From: Nymphaea colorata
Taxonomy: Eukaryota; Streptophyta; Magnoliopsida; Nymphaeales; Nymphaeaceae
Length of the DNA: 64,000 nucleotides
Reading direction: 5' to 3'
Assembly: GCF_008831285.2 (NCBI RefSeq)
Contig: NC_045150.1
Location: 7,762,001-7,826,000 of the forward strand
Below are positions 36,010 through 49,800 of the stretch, piece by piece. The notes under the pieces are model-generated. The model was not told where the DNA came from. It saw only the letters and a list, made by a program, of their open reading frames with translations, and searched no databases. How positions within the stretch are numbered: the stretch's first letter is position 1; every line of letters begins with the position of its first letter. The translations under genes and the position numbers were made by a program.

Positions 36010-38255
36010 TTCAGCACTGTGGAAAAAATTTGGACCTTGTGGATCTCACTGGCTTGCTTAAGCGGGTGATGGCACTCTCTCTTGTTGCTTGAGGGATTAT
36101 GCCTTTTTCTTCCCACATTCTTCAACCGCCACCAACTTGGTGGTAAAGTGGCGACCTCAAAGGACCGTATGCACATGCTGCACGGCAGTTCAGTCGGTGA
36201 TCTTTGCACGGTGGCGACGAATTCTGCTGGCGGTGGACATGTTTTCTGAAGGAGGGTGCACTCTGTGCATTTGTAGCCTTGTGCCTTTGACAACTTTCCT
36301 AGTGAGCAGCCGCGTCTCTGGAGTGACCAAAACGCTTTCAACGTGGATTGCAAGGCGAGAGTTCGGCTGCAGAACGTGAGGCGGACCATGGCATCTCGCA
36401 AAGCAATCTTCTGTTTTGCGGGTATTGATCTCGAGTGTTGGACCGCTCGAGTGTCTTTTCTGTGTTCATTTTTCCGCTTTCTTTCGTTGTACTTCGCTTA
36501 GATGTAGATATGTCTGCAAGTCTACCCTTTGGAGCGAAGGATACTTTTATGGCTGTAATTTTTAGGAACGGGTTTCTCACGACATTTTGCTGTCACCTTA
36601 GCTTAGTGTCAACAGACGAAGCAAAGCTTGCTTTTATCATTGCCGTTGAATCAAAACTTGCCCGAGTAAACACTTTGTTGTTAATTCTAATAGAGCACAA
36701 ATCTTCCCATGTTCTGATGTGTGGATTTTGAGGTCAAACCATCTTGCCAAACATTGGGCTTGTATTACTGATGAGATCTGTCCTTTTAGATTCTCATTTT
36801 GCAAACCCAAATTTCTTTATGTAACCTTGGTGACTCAATAGTTGGAAAATGATATACGGCGCCTGTCGTGCGGTTTGAAATGTAGGAGAATACCGTTTCG
36901 TTAATATATCGTGATGGTTCAAGTGGATGGTGTTTCTGTTTCCCGGCATTGTAGGTGTTAAGTGTCGTCGGAATTATATGCTCTGACCCGTAGTGGAGTG
37001 TTGTGGCTGTGCAAATTTAGTGGCAGGGATTATAGGTTTTGATGCTTAAACAAGGTCACTGATGTGTTCCTGAGTATGATTGCCCCCTGACGTAAGATCC
37101 TCAAAATTTGAGATCTACCGATTTAATATTAGACCTCCCCTCCTAATCTTAAATTAGAATTCCTTTCTATGCAAAAATATAAAATAAGGATTCCGAGTGT
37201 GGATTTTAGGTTTGACGTCCGTAGATCCTTAATTTGATCAACAATATGCTAGAATTTCATAACAAACAAATCAACGTTACTTGATGCGCTAATTCAAAGT
37301 GTTACATCTTATATATTGTTCATATTCTTTCATACCGCCTTAGAAGATCCTGAGAAAGACAGGATAAACAAGTTCCAGTAATAGTGCATTAAGCTATACA
37401 GGCAATATGCTCGCTTCGTGAAAAAACTGACTCCTTACCCTTTTGCTTTTGTTATGAATGGAAACTTGCTGTGAATGCCAACTTAGAGCACTCCTTGGTT
37501 GTCGGGAGGAAGTCGCATATATTTCAAAAAAGGCTTTTGGGTCGATCAAACAAAATGAAGTTAATGAAATCAAAAGATGTTCTGGTTCTGATTAGTTGTT
37601 TCTCCGCCGCTCTTGCTATTCTACTCTATGGATACGTAATTGAATCATAGGGAATGGGAATGAAATGGATCTAAGAGTTCTAAACAATTCACTCTTTACT
37701 GCCTCAAAATCAGCCAATGTATAAAGCAAACAAATTGTGGCATTCAAGTCTACTACAAATAATCCACCTGAAACGAAAAATAAATCAATAAAATCCTAGT
37801 GCCCTAGACAAAGCCTAATTCTAATTGTCTGGTTACTCCAAGTCAGTGCAGAAGTAGGAACGTTTGACTGGGGCACTAATGCATGGTAACCCAAATTTAA
37901 GCCTTTAAAAAAATCAACACCCTTCAAATACGCAAAAAAAATCCTGCGGCGAAGCAAGATACGTTAAACTAGAACTCAGAAACACTAGAGAGTGACCCCA
38001 AACAAATCAATACTTTTACTCCTTAAAAACAGAGTATTTGTTCATCTTCAAGTGCAACACGGACATAAGGTCAATAATCAAATGCAGCATCTTCTAAAAT
38101 TTTCGTCAGAAAGATGGAACCAAGTCTCCGATAATGATGTGCAAAGTGAGAAAACGTTGAATCTGTGAATCAGGTCTGACCATGATGGACATGACCCAAT
38201 CTTGTCCGATAATTTCAGAACAGTGGAGGCAGTAGTTGTTCCCTTTCTCATGTGT

Positions 38256-38291
<36 letters not shown>

Positions 38292-38753
38292 CGCAAGTTT
38301 CTCCCTTTCTTAGAATTGATTGGAGATGGAAAGATCATACAAATTCGTCAAAATCGAGCCGCTCGAACCTTGCTTTGATTCAAATATTCATTCCTACCTT
38401 GCTGTCGTTATTTGTCCTTTGTTTGGAATGTTTTTCATTTTCAAATTTGAGTCTACGATTTACAATGGATTAGAGTTTTGTACTTCTTAATCTTCCCTTA
38501 GACTCTTCTTACTCATTGTAATGACAGTCTTGAAACTTGATTAATGGAACCTAGAGTTTTTGGTAGTATCTCTGCGACCATACACAGGAATATTCGATTA
38601 CTTAGCTTTGGTTGATGAGTCACACGAACGATTTGCACCAAAAAGCCCCCCTTGCCCATACAGTGAATAAAGTTTCCATCTATTCCTTCATTTGTGCCTC
38701 TTCTCTTTTCTGTGATATCATTCAATCTCAAATGCTTCATATTACACTTGTAG
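36010..38753. other. CBL 3' flank and intergenic DNA
   Basis: Contains the CBL 3' UTR at its left end. A GA microsatellite lies at about 38257-38288. Open frames around 36006-36731 overlap on both strands and show no domain. Confidence 0.45.
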
Positions 38754-39480
38754 CCACACTAAGCCAACATGAAGCAGTTGAACAGCTATTCAAAATTTAA
38801 GCAGTGCAGAGACAGATAATGGGTGCATGACCAGGGTAATTCTTACAAGTTTCATGGTACTGATGAATTCCAGTTTCTCTAGCCGTTGACATACTATTTT
38901 CTCTATAGTCAGTTGATTCTTATTCATTATTTTCTAGTTTATGCAGATGATAGACATACCTGTGAAGCTCTAGTGCTTATCATCTTTTATGGTATTCATA
39001 CCTCAAAATGTTGCTCGTTCAATTTTGTCAGGAAGAATTTCTGCTGGCTCTGATTGTATAAAACCATAATCTGACTTCAGATAAGGTGAGATCCCAGCGA
39101 CCCCTTTCTTAATGCCCATGCTTATTTCACAATATGAACTTCTGAGGGAAGTCAAGAAAAGTCGATTAGCGTCCATGGACTTCTGCATGTTTCTCCAAGA
39201 ACACGATGGCACTTTCTAGTCTCCTTTTAGCTATTCAGATTGCATCGCTCCGACAATAACATGTAATTCGATCCGGTGCTTGTGCTTCGGGAATCTCTTA
39301 TCCACATTCGTCAGCGGCAGGAAAACTGTCATGTGACGACTACACTATACGAACCGCTGCCACATGATTTTCTTGTTTCTATTTTTAGAGGCTTCTAGCT
39401 TAAACTAATATTCTATCTCATATTTCAGTTGCTCCAATTTTTTGACAAATGGCACACTCGCTCAATTGAGCGTGAGGGAG
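38754..39480 (+). pseudogene. CBL pseudogene, relic of a tandem copy
   Basis: Three segments line up with exons of the intact CBL gene upstream, in the same order and strand. At 38754-38835 the frame reads SQHEAVEQLFKI where the live gene has [12 protein letters not shown], then hits a stop; its end GGGTGCATGACCAGGGTAAT mirrors the live exon end and donor. At 39032-39085, after TTTTGTCAG and before GTGAG, it reads EEFLLALIV then a stop, against EEFQLALFR. At 39429-39480, after TTTCAG, HTRSIERE matches HTGYIERE of EF-hand 3, shifted in frame. A weaker match to the EF-hand 2 exon lies near 39239-39325. Stops, frameshifts and missing first and last exons make it non-functional. It starts about 2.7 kb past the live gene's stop codon, so a tandem duplication is the simplest origin. 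Confidence 0.75.
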
Positions 39481-41879
39481 GCAATCGTCAAATTTGTTTA
39501 TTTCTTCAATCCGTAGAAACAGAAACAAGGATGTGATTGTCAAGATTATCTATCTGATCTTTCTGGCAGTGGCATCTGCCAACATAAACATCACACAATG
39601 TGTTATACAATAAGCATGTATCGACATGTATGCGTGCGTTCATGGATTATACTAGCATTGAGATGCTCAATCGTCATGTTAAATAAAATACTTAAAAAAA
39701 ATAAAATGGAAAAGCAAATAATATCAGTTGATTCGAGTCCAACTAGGCCTGGTATATGCAGGAGGTATTATGTAGGCATGGATTATTCAACAAGATTTCT
39801 AGGGAAGATATTTCACCGTAAACTGCTTTCTATCAACAAAATCATTGGTTATCTCAATGACACGAGATTTAGTTACTGATCTACTGGATTAGCATGCAAT
39901 TCACCCTCTTAGAGACCATTTTGAGCACAAAGATTTAGTACTTCGGTTTTTCTTATATGAAGAATAGTTGCACAAGCTTCTTTAATCATATGGCTATTAT
40001 GCCACCGTCCCCTGTTCATAACAAATGAAAGAGATGGAGAACGCAGAATTGATGCTGCGAGTGTTATCTTGTAGCCTAGTTGATGAGTAGTTTAAATGCC
40101 CCCTTTTTGGTTGCAAAAGATACAGAAAAACTCAAAAGATCAAGACAAAGGCCATAAGTTGCTTGACTAGAAAAATATGGGGCGATGCAGAATTGATGCT
40201 GTGAATTTTACCTTGTAGCTTAGTTGATGAGTAGTTTAAAACCCTTTTTGGTTGCAAAAGATGCACGGAACTCAAAAGATCGAGACTGGTCCTGAGTTTC
40301 TTGACAAGATAATGGCTCCAGTTGGCACAATCCATACATTTGTGAAAAGGAACTTCTGTTGACATTTTAAACAATCTAGCATGATGACTCTAAAGAAGAT
40401 GGAAGTTGCCGAGGAATAAAAAAATTCAACCTCAATTTGACTGTAGTAATTAACAAGACACCAGCTTAGTTAGCAGCAAGAAATAGTTGTATGTATGAGA
40501 TTCTTACCTGTTTTACCATATTTGGTTTTTAACTTGCAGAGGTCCACAGTTAACAAGTTGCAAGTAATAAAAAAGAAATAAGAAGAAAAAGTTAAACTAA
40601 TGCCGCAATATTATTTCCTTCTTTGTCTACTTATTCAGATTTTCCAAGAATTTTTCAATATAGTTTGAGCAGCCTTTCTTTCCGATTCCCGTTTTTGGCG
40701 CTCTTTTGCAACTCATGAAATTGATGTGCCATCATATCAACCTGTAATTTGTTCCCTCAGCAACAAGTTTCACTTCTTTTCAAGCTCAATCAAGACATTG
40801 TCCGCATTGTATCTAAAGTAACAGTGTTTTCAATTGATTTCAACCTCAAACCCGTGGAGGTTCGTTCATTTTCTTTCCATTGGTTTGCCCCTATCACATA
40901 ATAATCCCAATAACCCACGAATTCAGCTTGCACATACTTGATCGTCATTCTTTATCTGAGAGAACTGAGAAGTCTGAGATAAAAAGAAAGTTTTGACCAG
41001 TATCTCCCATCATAACTTTTGCTCATAAAGATTCAGAAGCGTTCCTTGGAACATTTTTCCGATGTTTCTTTTATTTTTATCAAGTGACGGAAAATTACTT
41101 TTCCATAGACGAGTATAAAGCAGGGAAATAGAAATATAGATGCCAAACTCACCAATCTTGATGGTGGAGTCAAATCAATCAATGGGCATACCTCCATTCT
41201 AGCTTACAATCATTTTATCAATGGATGGCACACCTTGAATCAAACCACCAGGCTATCTAGAGTCATTTACTTAACACTAATGTGTACGACATAATTCAGA
41301 ATAAGATAGTGCATATAAATTGCTGAACATAGTAGTTTTCCTTCTCTAGATATTCTAGCTGATTCAGGTAAAATATCACAAGTTGTTACATTTGCTGCCA
41401 TGGTATTTGTATCATTATTCTGATCAAAGTACATGCACATGCAAGTTGATGATACCTATAATAACGAATTTTTATCAAAAATTTGTTAATTAGTTACTTT
41501 GTTCATTCATTACTAGATCTTTAACTGGACCAAAACCTTTCATCATTCAGAGGTGCACGCCTTGACTCCATAAAGAACACAAGCATAAAAGGGAAGTTGA
41601 CGATTCTCTTTCTTTCTCATTTCTCACAAGAAAACACACCTTGGACATGAGACGTAGTCATGCTCCTGGAAGCATAAACCTCTCCTCCGCCCCAAGGCCC
41701 TATAGTATACCTGCTTAGGCTTGCACCGAGTGTGGTTCCCACGAAAGTTGAGTGCTAACTGCTTTTATGACATCCAAAGCCCAACCCAGTGTACCAACCC
41801 CCTTGCATCAACTATTTTCAAGCGTGACAAACATACAGTAATTGAAACAGGTATGTTGTCTCAAACTTTTCAGATCAGC
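39481..41879. other. Intergenic region between the CBL relic and the GDSL gene
   Basis: No further convincing CBL exon. A two-copy direct repeat of about 143 bp lies at about 40044-40288, sharing TAGTTGATGAGTAGTTTAAA and TTTTTGGTTGCAAAAGAT. The right end would hold the 3' UTR of the minus-strand GDSL gene. Confidence 0.5.
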
Positions 41880-44800
41880 TCATTCTAGGGACGCCACAGA
41901 ACGCACCTTTGGCATCGCAGCTTGGAGATTTATGGGATGGCACATATTGGCATGCAATCCAGACCATATGTTATCAGCAAGGATGGAATTGACTGCATCT
42001 GTAGGATGAAACTGATCCCACCAGACATGAGTGGTAGCATTTTTGCATGCCATTTGAGGAGAGATGCACATGATCCAGCCTCCGTACTGGCCAAACCCAC
42101 AGCATGCTTCAGTAACCGTTTCAAAACCTTCATCAGAAATTAAAATTAAGCTCTCAATTTCAGATACATCTGAATTTAACCCAAGTATCCAGCATAGAAA
42201 AACTTGATTTGGACACTGAACTACAGAACACCACATAAAAGTTGAGATAAGCTCAGCAAAACAGAAATCATAAAGACTGCTCCTGCCCATCACTCATGAA
42301 AAAGGCTGAGGGAGGGGTCCAACCAGTTTATGAAACACAAATTAATTAATTCAACTTTTACTGAAAAATTTCATAGTGGTACATATCTCACCGTAGTGCT
42401 CGTGGTTCATCATGATATCCTCTGAACCCAAGAAAGCATCACAGAAGATGAACATTGCATCCTTAAGCTCCTTATTCAGTTCATCTATCATGTACCTCAT
42501 TCCAAAATTAAACTCCATGATCATGTCATTTATTTCCTTGATGCATTCGCCTTCTTTGCTCTGATATTCCCACAAAAAATGAGGAGTGCAACCCAGAGGA
42601 GCCAGCCCCAATACTACAAAGCGCCGAGCATTCATTGTGTAGAGGGTCTGCAATTTTTTAGGAGAAGAAACTACATTGGAACATTCTAAAGTAGCCAACA
42701 ATGGCGGACTGAGCACCATATTGCTAGACTGATTGACACCTCACAACTACCAACTTTATAAGCCCAAATCCAGAGCCAATGAAGACTCAATTAGAAAGGT
42801 AAGCTAGGATGATTTAGTTCCACTTGGCGACAATAATAACCGTCAAGTTCTGAAACAATTAGATTGTCATGGGATAAAAACATGGTGACCAGATCTTGCC
42901 AAATTATGCCTTGTGAAAAACATCATGATGAGGAACAGCAATTTCAATACCAATGCTAATAATGATTTTGATGTCATTGTTAATAATTATCTTTATCGAT
43001 ACTAGGTTTCTAGGTTTACTATTTTCTGAAGTAGCATCCATACCTTCAATCTCTGCTTCACAGTACTGATCAGAAGCTGATTGAATCCCCAAGGCAGATA
43101 CAGAGATTTAACCCCAGAAGCATTTCGAAGGTAATGATGAATATAGTCATTACTACCAACTGAAAGAAAGAAAATTGATTCAGCAAATAGCCGGTTTGCT
43201 CTCCTTTCACCGAGACTCAATGTGATCAGCTGAAAAGTATCCACAGCTTGCTCAATCTGCTGTGTCAAGGAAATATGCTGCCCCTGGAAAATTGTACATG
43301 AATATCTGAGTCATGAGCAACAAATGAAGGTCCGACTTCACAAAGAATATTTATTCCAAAAGCAACGTATAAAATAGATTAGTATACATCAGAGTACAAA
43401 TGCTGATTTGGTCAATTATCAGTTCACAAATGTCAGATATAATAGATAACCAACAGCCAACATTTTCATTGGGACCAAGAATTACTCCATTCTCTAATTT
43501 CTATGATGTGTGTGTGCCAACATGCACACATGTGCATATACATGTGTGTGTGTGTGGTATATATAGACTATAGAGAGACAGAGAGAGAACCAGATCAGAG
43601 CCACTTGTGAAGAGGATCCCAGCACCAGAGGAAGCATAATTGACTCCATGAATCATGCTGTGGACCTCACCACTTTGTCCAAGGAATGCAGGCACAAAAG
43701 GAAGTCCCATGTGCAATGCTGCAAAAGTAGACCCTTTCCATGAAGTTTCAAACGCCTTTCAGTTGTCAATCTTCAAATGGTAAGAACTAAGAATTTTTTT
43801 TCTAAATTTTAACAAACTAAGAATTTTTTTCTAAATTTTAACAACTCAACAAACATGTTGATGACTGCTTTAGTCTCAGCATTTGCTAATTCAACATTCA
43901 TTGAAAATTATAGAAACCATATCTCCATAATCTAAAACTGTGGATCTTCATTCAAGTGATTTACTATTAAACAATTCAAGCATTAGAGAAGGAATCAGGA
44001 GCTTTAAATTTATATCAATACATAAGTATTTGAATTTTTCATAGCCCATGAAAACTTTTTATTCAATAGTATGATGGGCTTATTCTGGGGGAAATTCTAA
44101 TTGTTGAAGAAGAGAGAAGCTGAGCTCTGATGACGCTTATACGGATTCCCTTCAAACTGACATTAGGGAAGTAAGACATGCAAAACGACTTATGACTGAA
44201 TAAACATAAAATCCATGAAAATAAAGAAGCCGTTCAGATTGAATAGCAACAAAAACATTAACGGACAACAGATAAATGTAAAAAACTGACAAAATATGAT
44301 AGTAAGTGTATTATGAAATTAACAGACAACAGATAAATGTATTGACATGTCACTAAGAAATACCACAAAGAACCGTCAGTTCCAAAATGTCAAAAAAAAA
44401 AAAAGTTTCTGGTTGTGCTTTTCTGTAGTTTGTAAGAGATGGAAAAACTTTGTATGTCCATGAGCATGGTTGAGGGACAAGAGAACAGGAATTTTAATCC
44501 GGTTCAAGTTAGATTTTCTTGAAGCAATTCTGCCAGCAGTTTTATCTCCTTCATTCATTAAACTATTGGAGTACATTTTCAGTCTTTGCTACTTTAGCAG
44601 CACATGGTTGGCCAAAATAGATCGCAAAAACTAACTCAGGGACAGAGAAATATATCCTTCAAATAGCATTTTTGACAAAGCTAGAACAATTTCAAAAATT
44701 TTTTGGAAGAATAATCTACTAATATGCAAGAGCATACTAACTTGCGCCAAGCAGGAAACATCTTTCTGAAGGCAAAGTATGAGCTCACAAAAGATAAGTG

Positions 44801-46347
44801 CATCAATCTGACACCCATGAGGAAAGGTTCCAAGATCACATCCTATGAACAAGGGTGGTAACGAACTTTTATGCTCTTGGCTTTAAACGTGTTAATTAAC
44901 CAATACTGGTCGAGAATGCTTCAAACAATTGGAACCAATTCGTACGCATCTTCTCGTACATGGCTTGGAAGAGATTCTCGAACAACTTATCATGCCCAGT
45001 AGTTGTTTCAGATTTTTGTTGGAGATGAAACCATTTTGTGGCCTCCGTAAATTAATCAGAAAATAACAAAACGCAAAATATTCTATATATGAAAGAGCTA
45101 ACAGAACATGTTCCCTGGAGTTTATCGAATAGTCTTCCACCGGTAGACACTACAAGATCAATAGTTCATCCACTCAAATAAAGTTAGAAAAATTTTCAGA
45201 CTAACTATTTTATTTTTCATTCCTAAGTTACAATAGTACGACTCCTGTTAAAAGGAAGGAACATGCATTGCTTGATGAACTTTTTGAATTCAGTTCTGAT
45301 TATAAAAGAGGTTATCAATGAATATGGAAGCATTATGGAGTAAACATGGAAGCGATTGATCTTAATGCTATTCCTTAGAGCTCTTAGGACAAAGAAATAT
45401 AAATTAGTAATTTGAGTTGCGTCAATCGATTGGTCGGATTCTGATTAGCAGACGAGTCGTGGAAAAACATGTAAACTTTCGACCTAATAGTACAAGAAGC
45501 AATTCTGCTAAAGAAACGTCGTTTGCAGTCCAGGAAAAATCAAAGCCGTTTTTTCGTCATAATTTCATGTTTCTCCAGATATTTTAGAATCTTCAGGGAT
45601 ATTAAAGTGAATAGGGAAAAGAATTAAAAAAAATTCGACCCTCATTTCCTTACCTGAAAGTCTAGGCATTGAAGTAACAATCGGGTCTACCGACATTAGC
45701 CTAATTAACAATATAAATTATGCATATTCCATCGCATAAAACGAGCTTCTTGATTCTAAACTGCATAGATTTCTTGAAACTTGAAGTTGTTGCAGATTTT
45801 GCGTCTTATAGCACGTAGCGAACGGACGCCATCTGCTTCCGCCGAATTTAATGCGTTTGTCATTAGATAGTAAGCGAGAGATTTCTGCAAATAGATGACC
45901 ACAAAGAACATTGTCCTAAACGTTATACGTCCATTATTTCTTCACTGACAAGCACGTGGACCCTAAATCCTTGATCCGATTCACAAACACTCGTGAAAAA
46001 GCAAAGATAGTTCTTAGTTCGTAGGCCACGCTTATGCGGAAAGAGTTACCGAGATAATCGACGATAAGCCTGCCGTTGCAGAATCTCCCCGTCGGCTTGT
46101 GAGTATCAAAATCTCGTCCATAGGGCGGGAGATCGGAACGAGCGAGCGTGCCGAGGAAATTGTTGGTGCCGACGTCGACGGAGGAGTCGCCAAAGATGAA
46201 GAAGGCAGGAGCTAGAGAGGAATTCCTATGTCTCGGACCTCTATCTTCTCTCAGAGAGACACATCTGCGATCCACTGGCGTTTCTTGGGGCCCGATGGCT
46301 GAGAGAAGGGAGATGTTGAGGAGGAGATGAGGCAGGGAGAGCACCAT
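41880..46347 (-). CDS. GDSL esterase/lipase, secreted
   Basis: Exons on the minus strand: 46347-46050, 43718-43591, 43283-43044, 42647-42392, 42127-41880. All are GT-AG with matching phases, giving 389 aa, usual for plant GDSL enzymes. These SGNH hydrolases cleave ester bonds in lipids or cell-wall and cutin esters; the substrate is unknown here. Block [15 protein letters not shown] carries the catalytic Ser55. Block II has [10 protein letters not shown] (124-133), block III GSND (185-188) and block [10 protein letters not shown] with Asp345 and His348. The start at 46347 is preferred because it begins with a signal peptide ([19 protein letters not shown]). An in-frame ATG at 46407 would add 20 residues and bury that signal. 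The first intron is about 2.3 kb. Confidence 0.92.
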
Positions 46348-46448
46348 TGTCGCTTCAATCGGAGGATCTTGAGCGGTGAGGAGATCGGAGGGAACGCCTT
46401 TAAACATCGTCTCTTCCCGCCTTACTCAGAATTCTTGGAGAAGCGCGG

Positions 46449-46855
46449 GGTGGGCAACGGGTTGGGTATCAGATAAGTAGTTGGATACCCGACCCGTGAT
46501 GAACTGTATATATAAAAATATATTTGAAATTCTTTAAGTACACTTTTATAAACTCTTTATGTATTTAGAAACTCTTAACATGTCACTAAACTTTTATGTA
46601 TCACCGATAGCATCTTTAGAAACTCTCTAAGGTTTTATGAGATGTTAAAATATGAAATATTAAGGATTTTATGAGATATTAAAATATAAAATATTAAAGA
46701 TTTTAAATATTTAGAAACTCTTGACACATAACCAAGGTTTTATTAAATAATAAAATATTAAATATTAAAGATTTTAAATATAAATAAATATTGAATCAAG
46801 ACAAGTATAAAGTTGATGGTCGGACACAACCCGATGCTGAGCATGACATTTATAA
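46449..46855. mobile_element. Possible MITE in the GDSL promoter, with a strong hairpin
   Basis: Starts GGGTGGGCAACGGGTTGGG and ends near AACCCGATGCTGAGC, loosely inverted and similar to the GGGTGGGCATCGGG end of the element at 26963. Its left part holds a hairpin: CGGGTTGGGTATC (46458-46470) pairs with GATACCCGACCCG (46484-46496) with one mismatch. It sits about 100 bp upstream of the GDSL start codon. No target duplication found. Confidence 0.4.
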
Positions 46856-49800
46856 GTTACTTTAGATCAGTGATTTTGGATCAGTCGGTATCTTTGAGTT
46901 CCGTAGATTCTTATCAATTAAAAGAAATTAGGCGAAATTTATCTAGGTTCATGCTCATTATTATATTCATATTGCAGTCTTGACATGCTTTCTTAAGAAA
47001 GGTAACATTTGAGCTAGGGCTTCGAACTCATTTGAAAAATATATCGAGCTCGTAAAGAAATTAAGCACACCTCAAGCCATTTTACGTGCTTGAGTTAATT
47101 AAGATGAGCAACTTGGCATGCTTCCTAATTTCCACCCTTTTAACTTATGCAACTCAGTCCATGTGGGCTGCATACCATGGATGTCACTTAATCTGATTTA
47201 GATGTGACATCCAACCAAATTGCTTCAAAAAAATGGGACATGGATGATATCCGATTAAGAATTTGGATTAGATTTGAGTTTAAGAAATGACATATGTTCA
47301 TATTGATTCAGATTTAAGGATATAGTTTGAAGCAAATACCCAGTATCCAATGTCCATCCATATCATAATGCAGTTTGGATTTGGTTTAAAAGTTACATTC
47401 AAATTCAGATGTCAGTGCAAAAAAAAAAAAAAAAAAAACCGGATTTGGTTTGTTCAGATTCAGATTCAAATATGGTATAAGCTTTCTTTTTTCATATTCA
47501 AATTTGAATTCGAAATCGAATATATATAAACATCCAAAAAAGTGGATAGAGTAAGGATCTATCCAATGCAGTGGCCAATTCAAATATGGTACAGTTTTTT
47601 TTCATCCACATTCAAATCTGAATTCGAATTCCAATATATATAAACATCCAGGAAAGTGGATAAAGTAAAGATCTATCCAACGCAGTGGCCAATGCCTCAT
47701 TTTTTAATCATCTTTTAAATATTCACGACTTTTCTTCCTTTTTTTTTTCAGAAAATGTTTTCCTCTAACTTCTTCCGAATCAGTGAATGGACTGACTCGG
47801 CTGCTGAAATGGACTATTACACAAGGCACGATCTAAGATCTTTTGAAGTGCGTCCATGTTTTCGTTAAATGACATTGGCATGCCTCCTTCCTAGAAACTT
47901 GGTTCGGTGGCAGACTTAGAAGTTTTTCGCTTGGGCACTGTAAATTCAAATTTCAAACTTTATGGAGTGCTTTTATATAAAAAAAGCTAAAAAATAACGA
48001 AGTTTATATCTGTAAATAAAATAACTTTTTGTGGGCTGACAGCAGCTACAATGTAGCTCTGCTTCTACTGATGTTCGTTTTATAGAGTTTGTTGGGTATT
48101 TAAAATAATATATAATCGTTTCATAAATAAATATGGCTTTCTAACAAATTCATGACACATTGTAAATCTACCTTAAATCTTATAAGTCATATTGAGGAAA
48201 CGACCCATTCTTTATTTTTTAAAGTAACAATCAAAGACAGGGGCAGATGAGCGAGCTAAACAGTTCAATCTTTGAATCTAGGTGAGGTCAAACTAAACTC
48301 GAATTCAGAAATATAATACAATTAAAAATTTTCAATTTTTTCAATGTATTTTTTTTTTCAATTAATTAGGCCCCTCTACCTTGGCGTCACATCAAAATTT
48401 AAATACACTATAAACAAAAGAAAGAAGCTTATCAGAAAAATATCTTTATGCAAGCGAAGATGCCTCCAAAAAGAAGCCAAGTGAATGGAACCTTGTTGGC
48501 ACACATAAGCGATTATTATAATAAAAAAGATGAAGATGCACGAATACTTTTAACTTTATTAATATTTAAAAACAAAACTAAACAAAATCAAGCAAAGGAT
48601 TCAGCTAAGGTACTTGCAATTCTTTAATGCAAAATCAAGCAAAGGATTCAGCTTGCTAGAAAAGAAAGAAAGAGGGACAGATTAATGCATTAAAAGATAA
48701 GTGATTAACTTAAGCATCCTTTGGTCGGTCGTTTGGTGGAAAGCATGAAGGCCTTGCTATTTAAAACTATTAAAATTGATTGTTTGGAATGATCAAGTTC
48801 AGCAACGATCACAGAAAAAGACAGCCCCGATTTAAAATTGAAGTCATATAAAGGAAATTAATTAAGGGCTTCTTAGCTGTCCTTTTAATTGATTTCTTTA
48901 ATGAATATGCACATGCTAAGTTAATTACTTGACTGGAGAGAAAGAAAAGCTGCATTTGATGTGGATGTGGAAAGAGAAAAAATCATGAATATAAGGTAAA
49001 AATATGAGGAAAGATGAAGCAATCATAAAAAAAAACACATAATTTTTTTATATTATAAAAAAAGATACTTAAATTTTTGGTAGTTAATAGAAGATATGCA
49101 TAAATTTATTTTTGATAAGTGAACTGGTAGACTAGTGGAAGAATATTAAACGTACCTTTAAAAGGACATAAGGAATATGCCAAACTTTGTTAAATACATA
49201 TCATGCTAAAAGACATTTACCTATAGTGATAAAAAGATCAATTTAAAATTAGGGCAAAAGATTATAAAATATAATGCAGCATATAAAGAAAACCCAATGA
49301 ATTGCAATCGCCTTGTTGTTTCTTGTCCATCTCTTCACTAAATACATTAATTTATAACAAAAAACAATAGGAAAACCAACAGATAATGGAAATGGTATTG
49401 GTAAATTTGATAATAAGATAAGAAGTTGGGAATTAGGTAGTTGTCTAGCTGTCTTTAGGTATCTTTTACAGACATATATTAATATTATTAAGGGTAGCGG
49501 AAGCTTCACTCTTTTTTTTTTTTTTTTTCTTGTCCTTAAGTTTAGGGTTGTTTGGAAACCTATTTGTAGAGAAAGGAACAACTGTCAGCTAGAGCGTCAT
49601 GCATCCATTGTTTGCCGTTTAAAAAAATAACACTCACAACTACAGTTTCATGAGCCTACCAGTTAAGTTTTCAAACAAGATTTGAGCCGACGATTGGACT
49701 TTCACGAGCCTGCCAGCCTTGAACTGATGTTTGGACTTTCACCAACTGAGTTTTCAACTTACACCCTCCATATTCATCTCTTGTTAGTACTTCAAAATTT

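Noticed and set aside
36006-36401. 131-aa minus-strand open frame after the CBL gene
   Set aside because: No recognisable domain and it overlaps other frames on the plus strand; probably chance.
39481-39560. Possible further CBL exon (EF3-EF4 linker) in the pseudogene
   Set aside because: The match around CTTCAATCC is short and would need the exon 6-7 intron to be missing although the exon 3-4 intron is kept.
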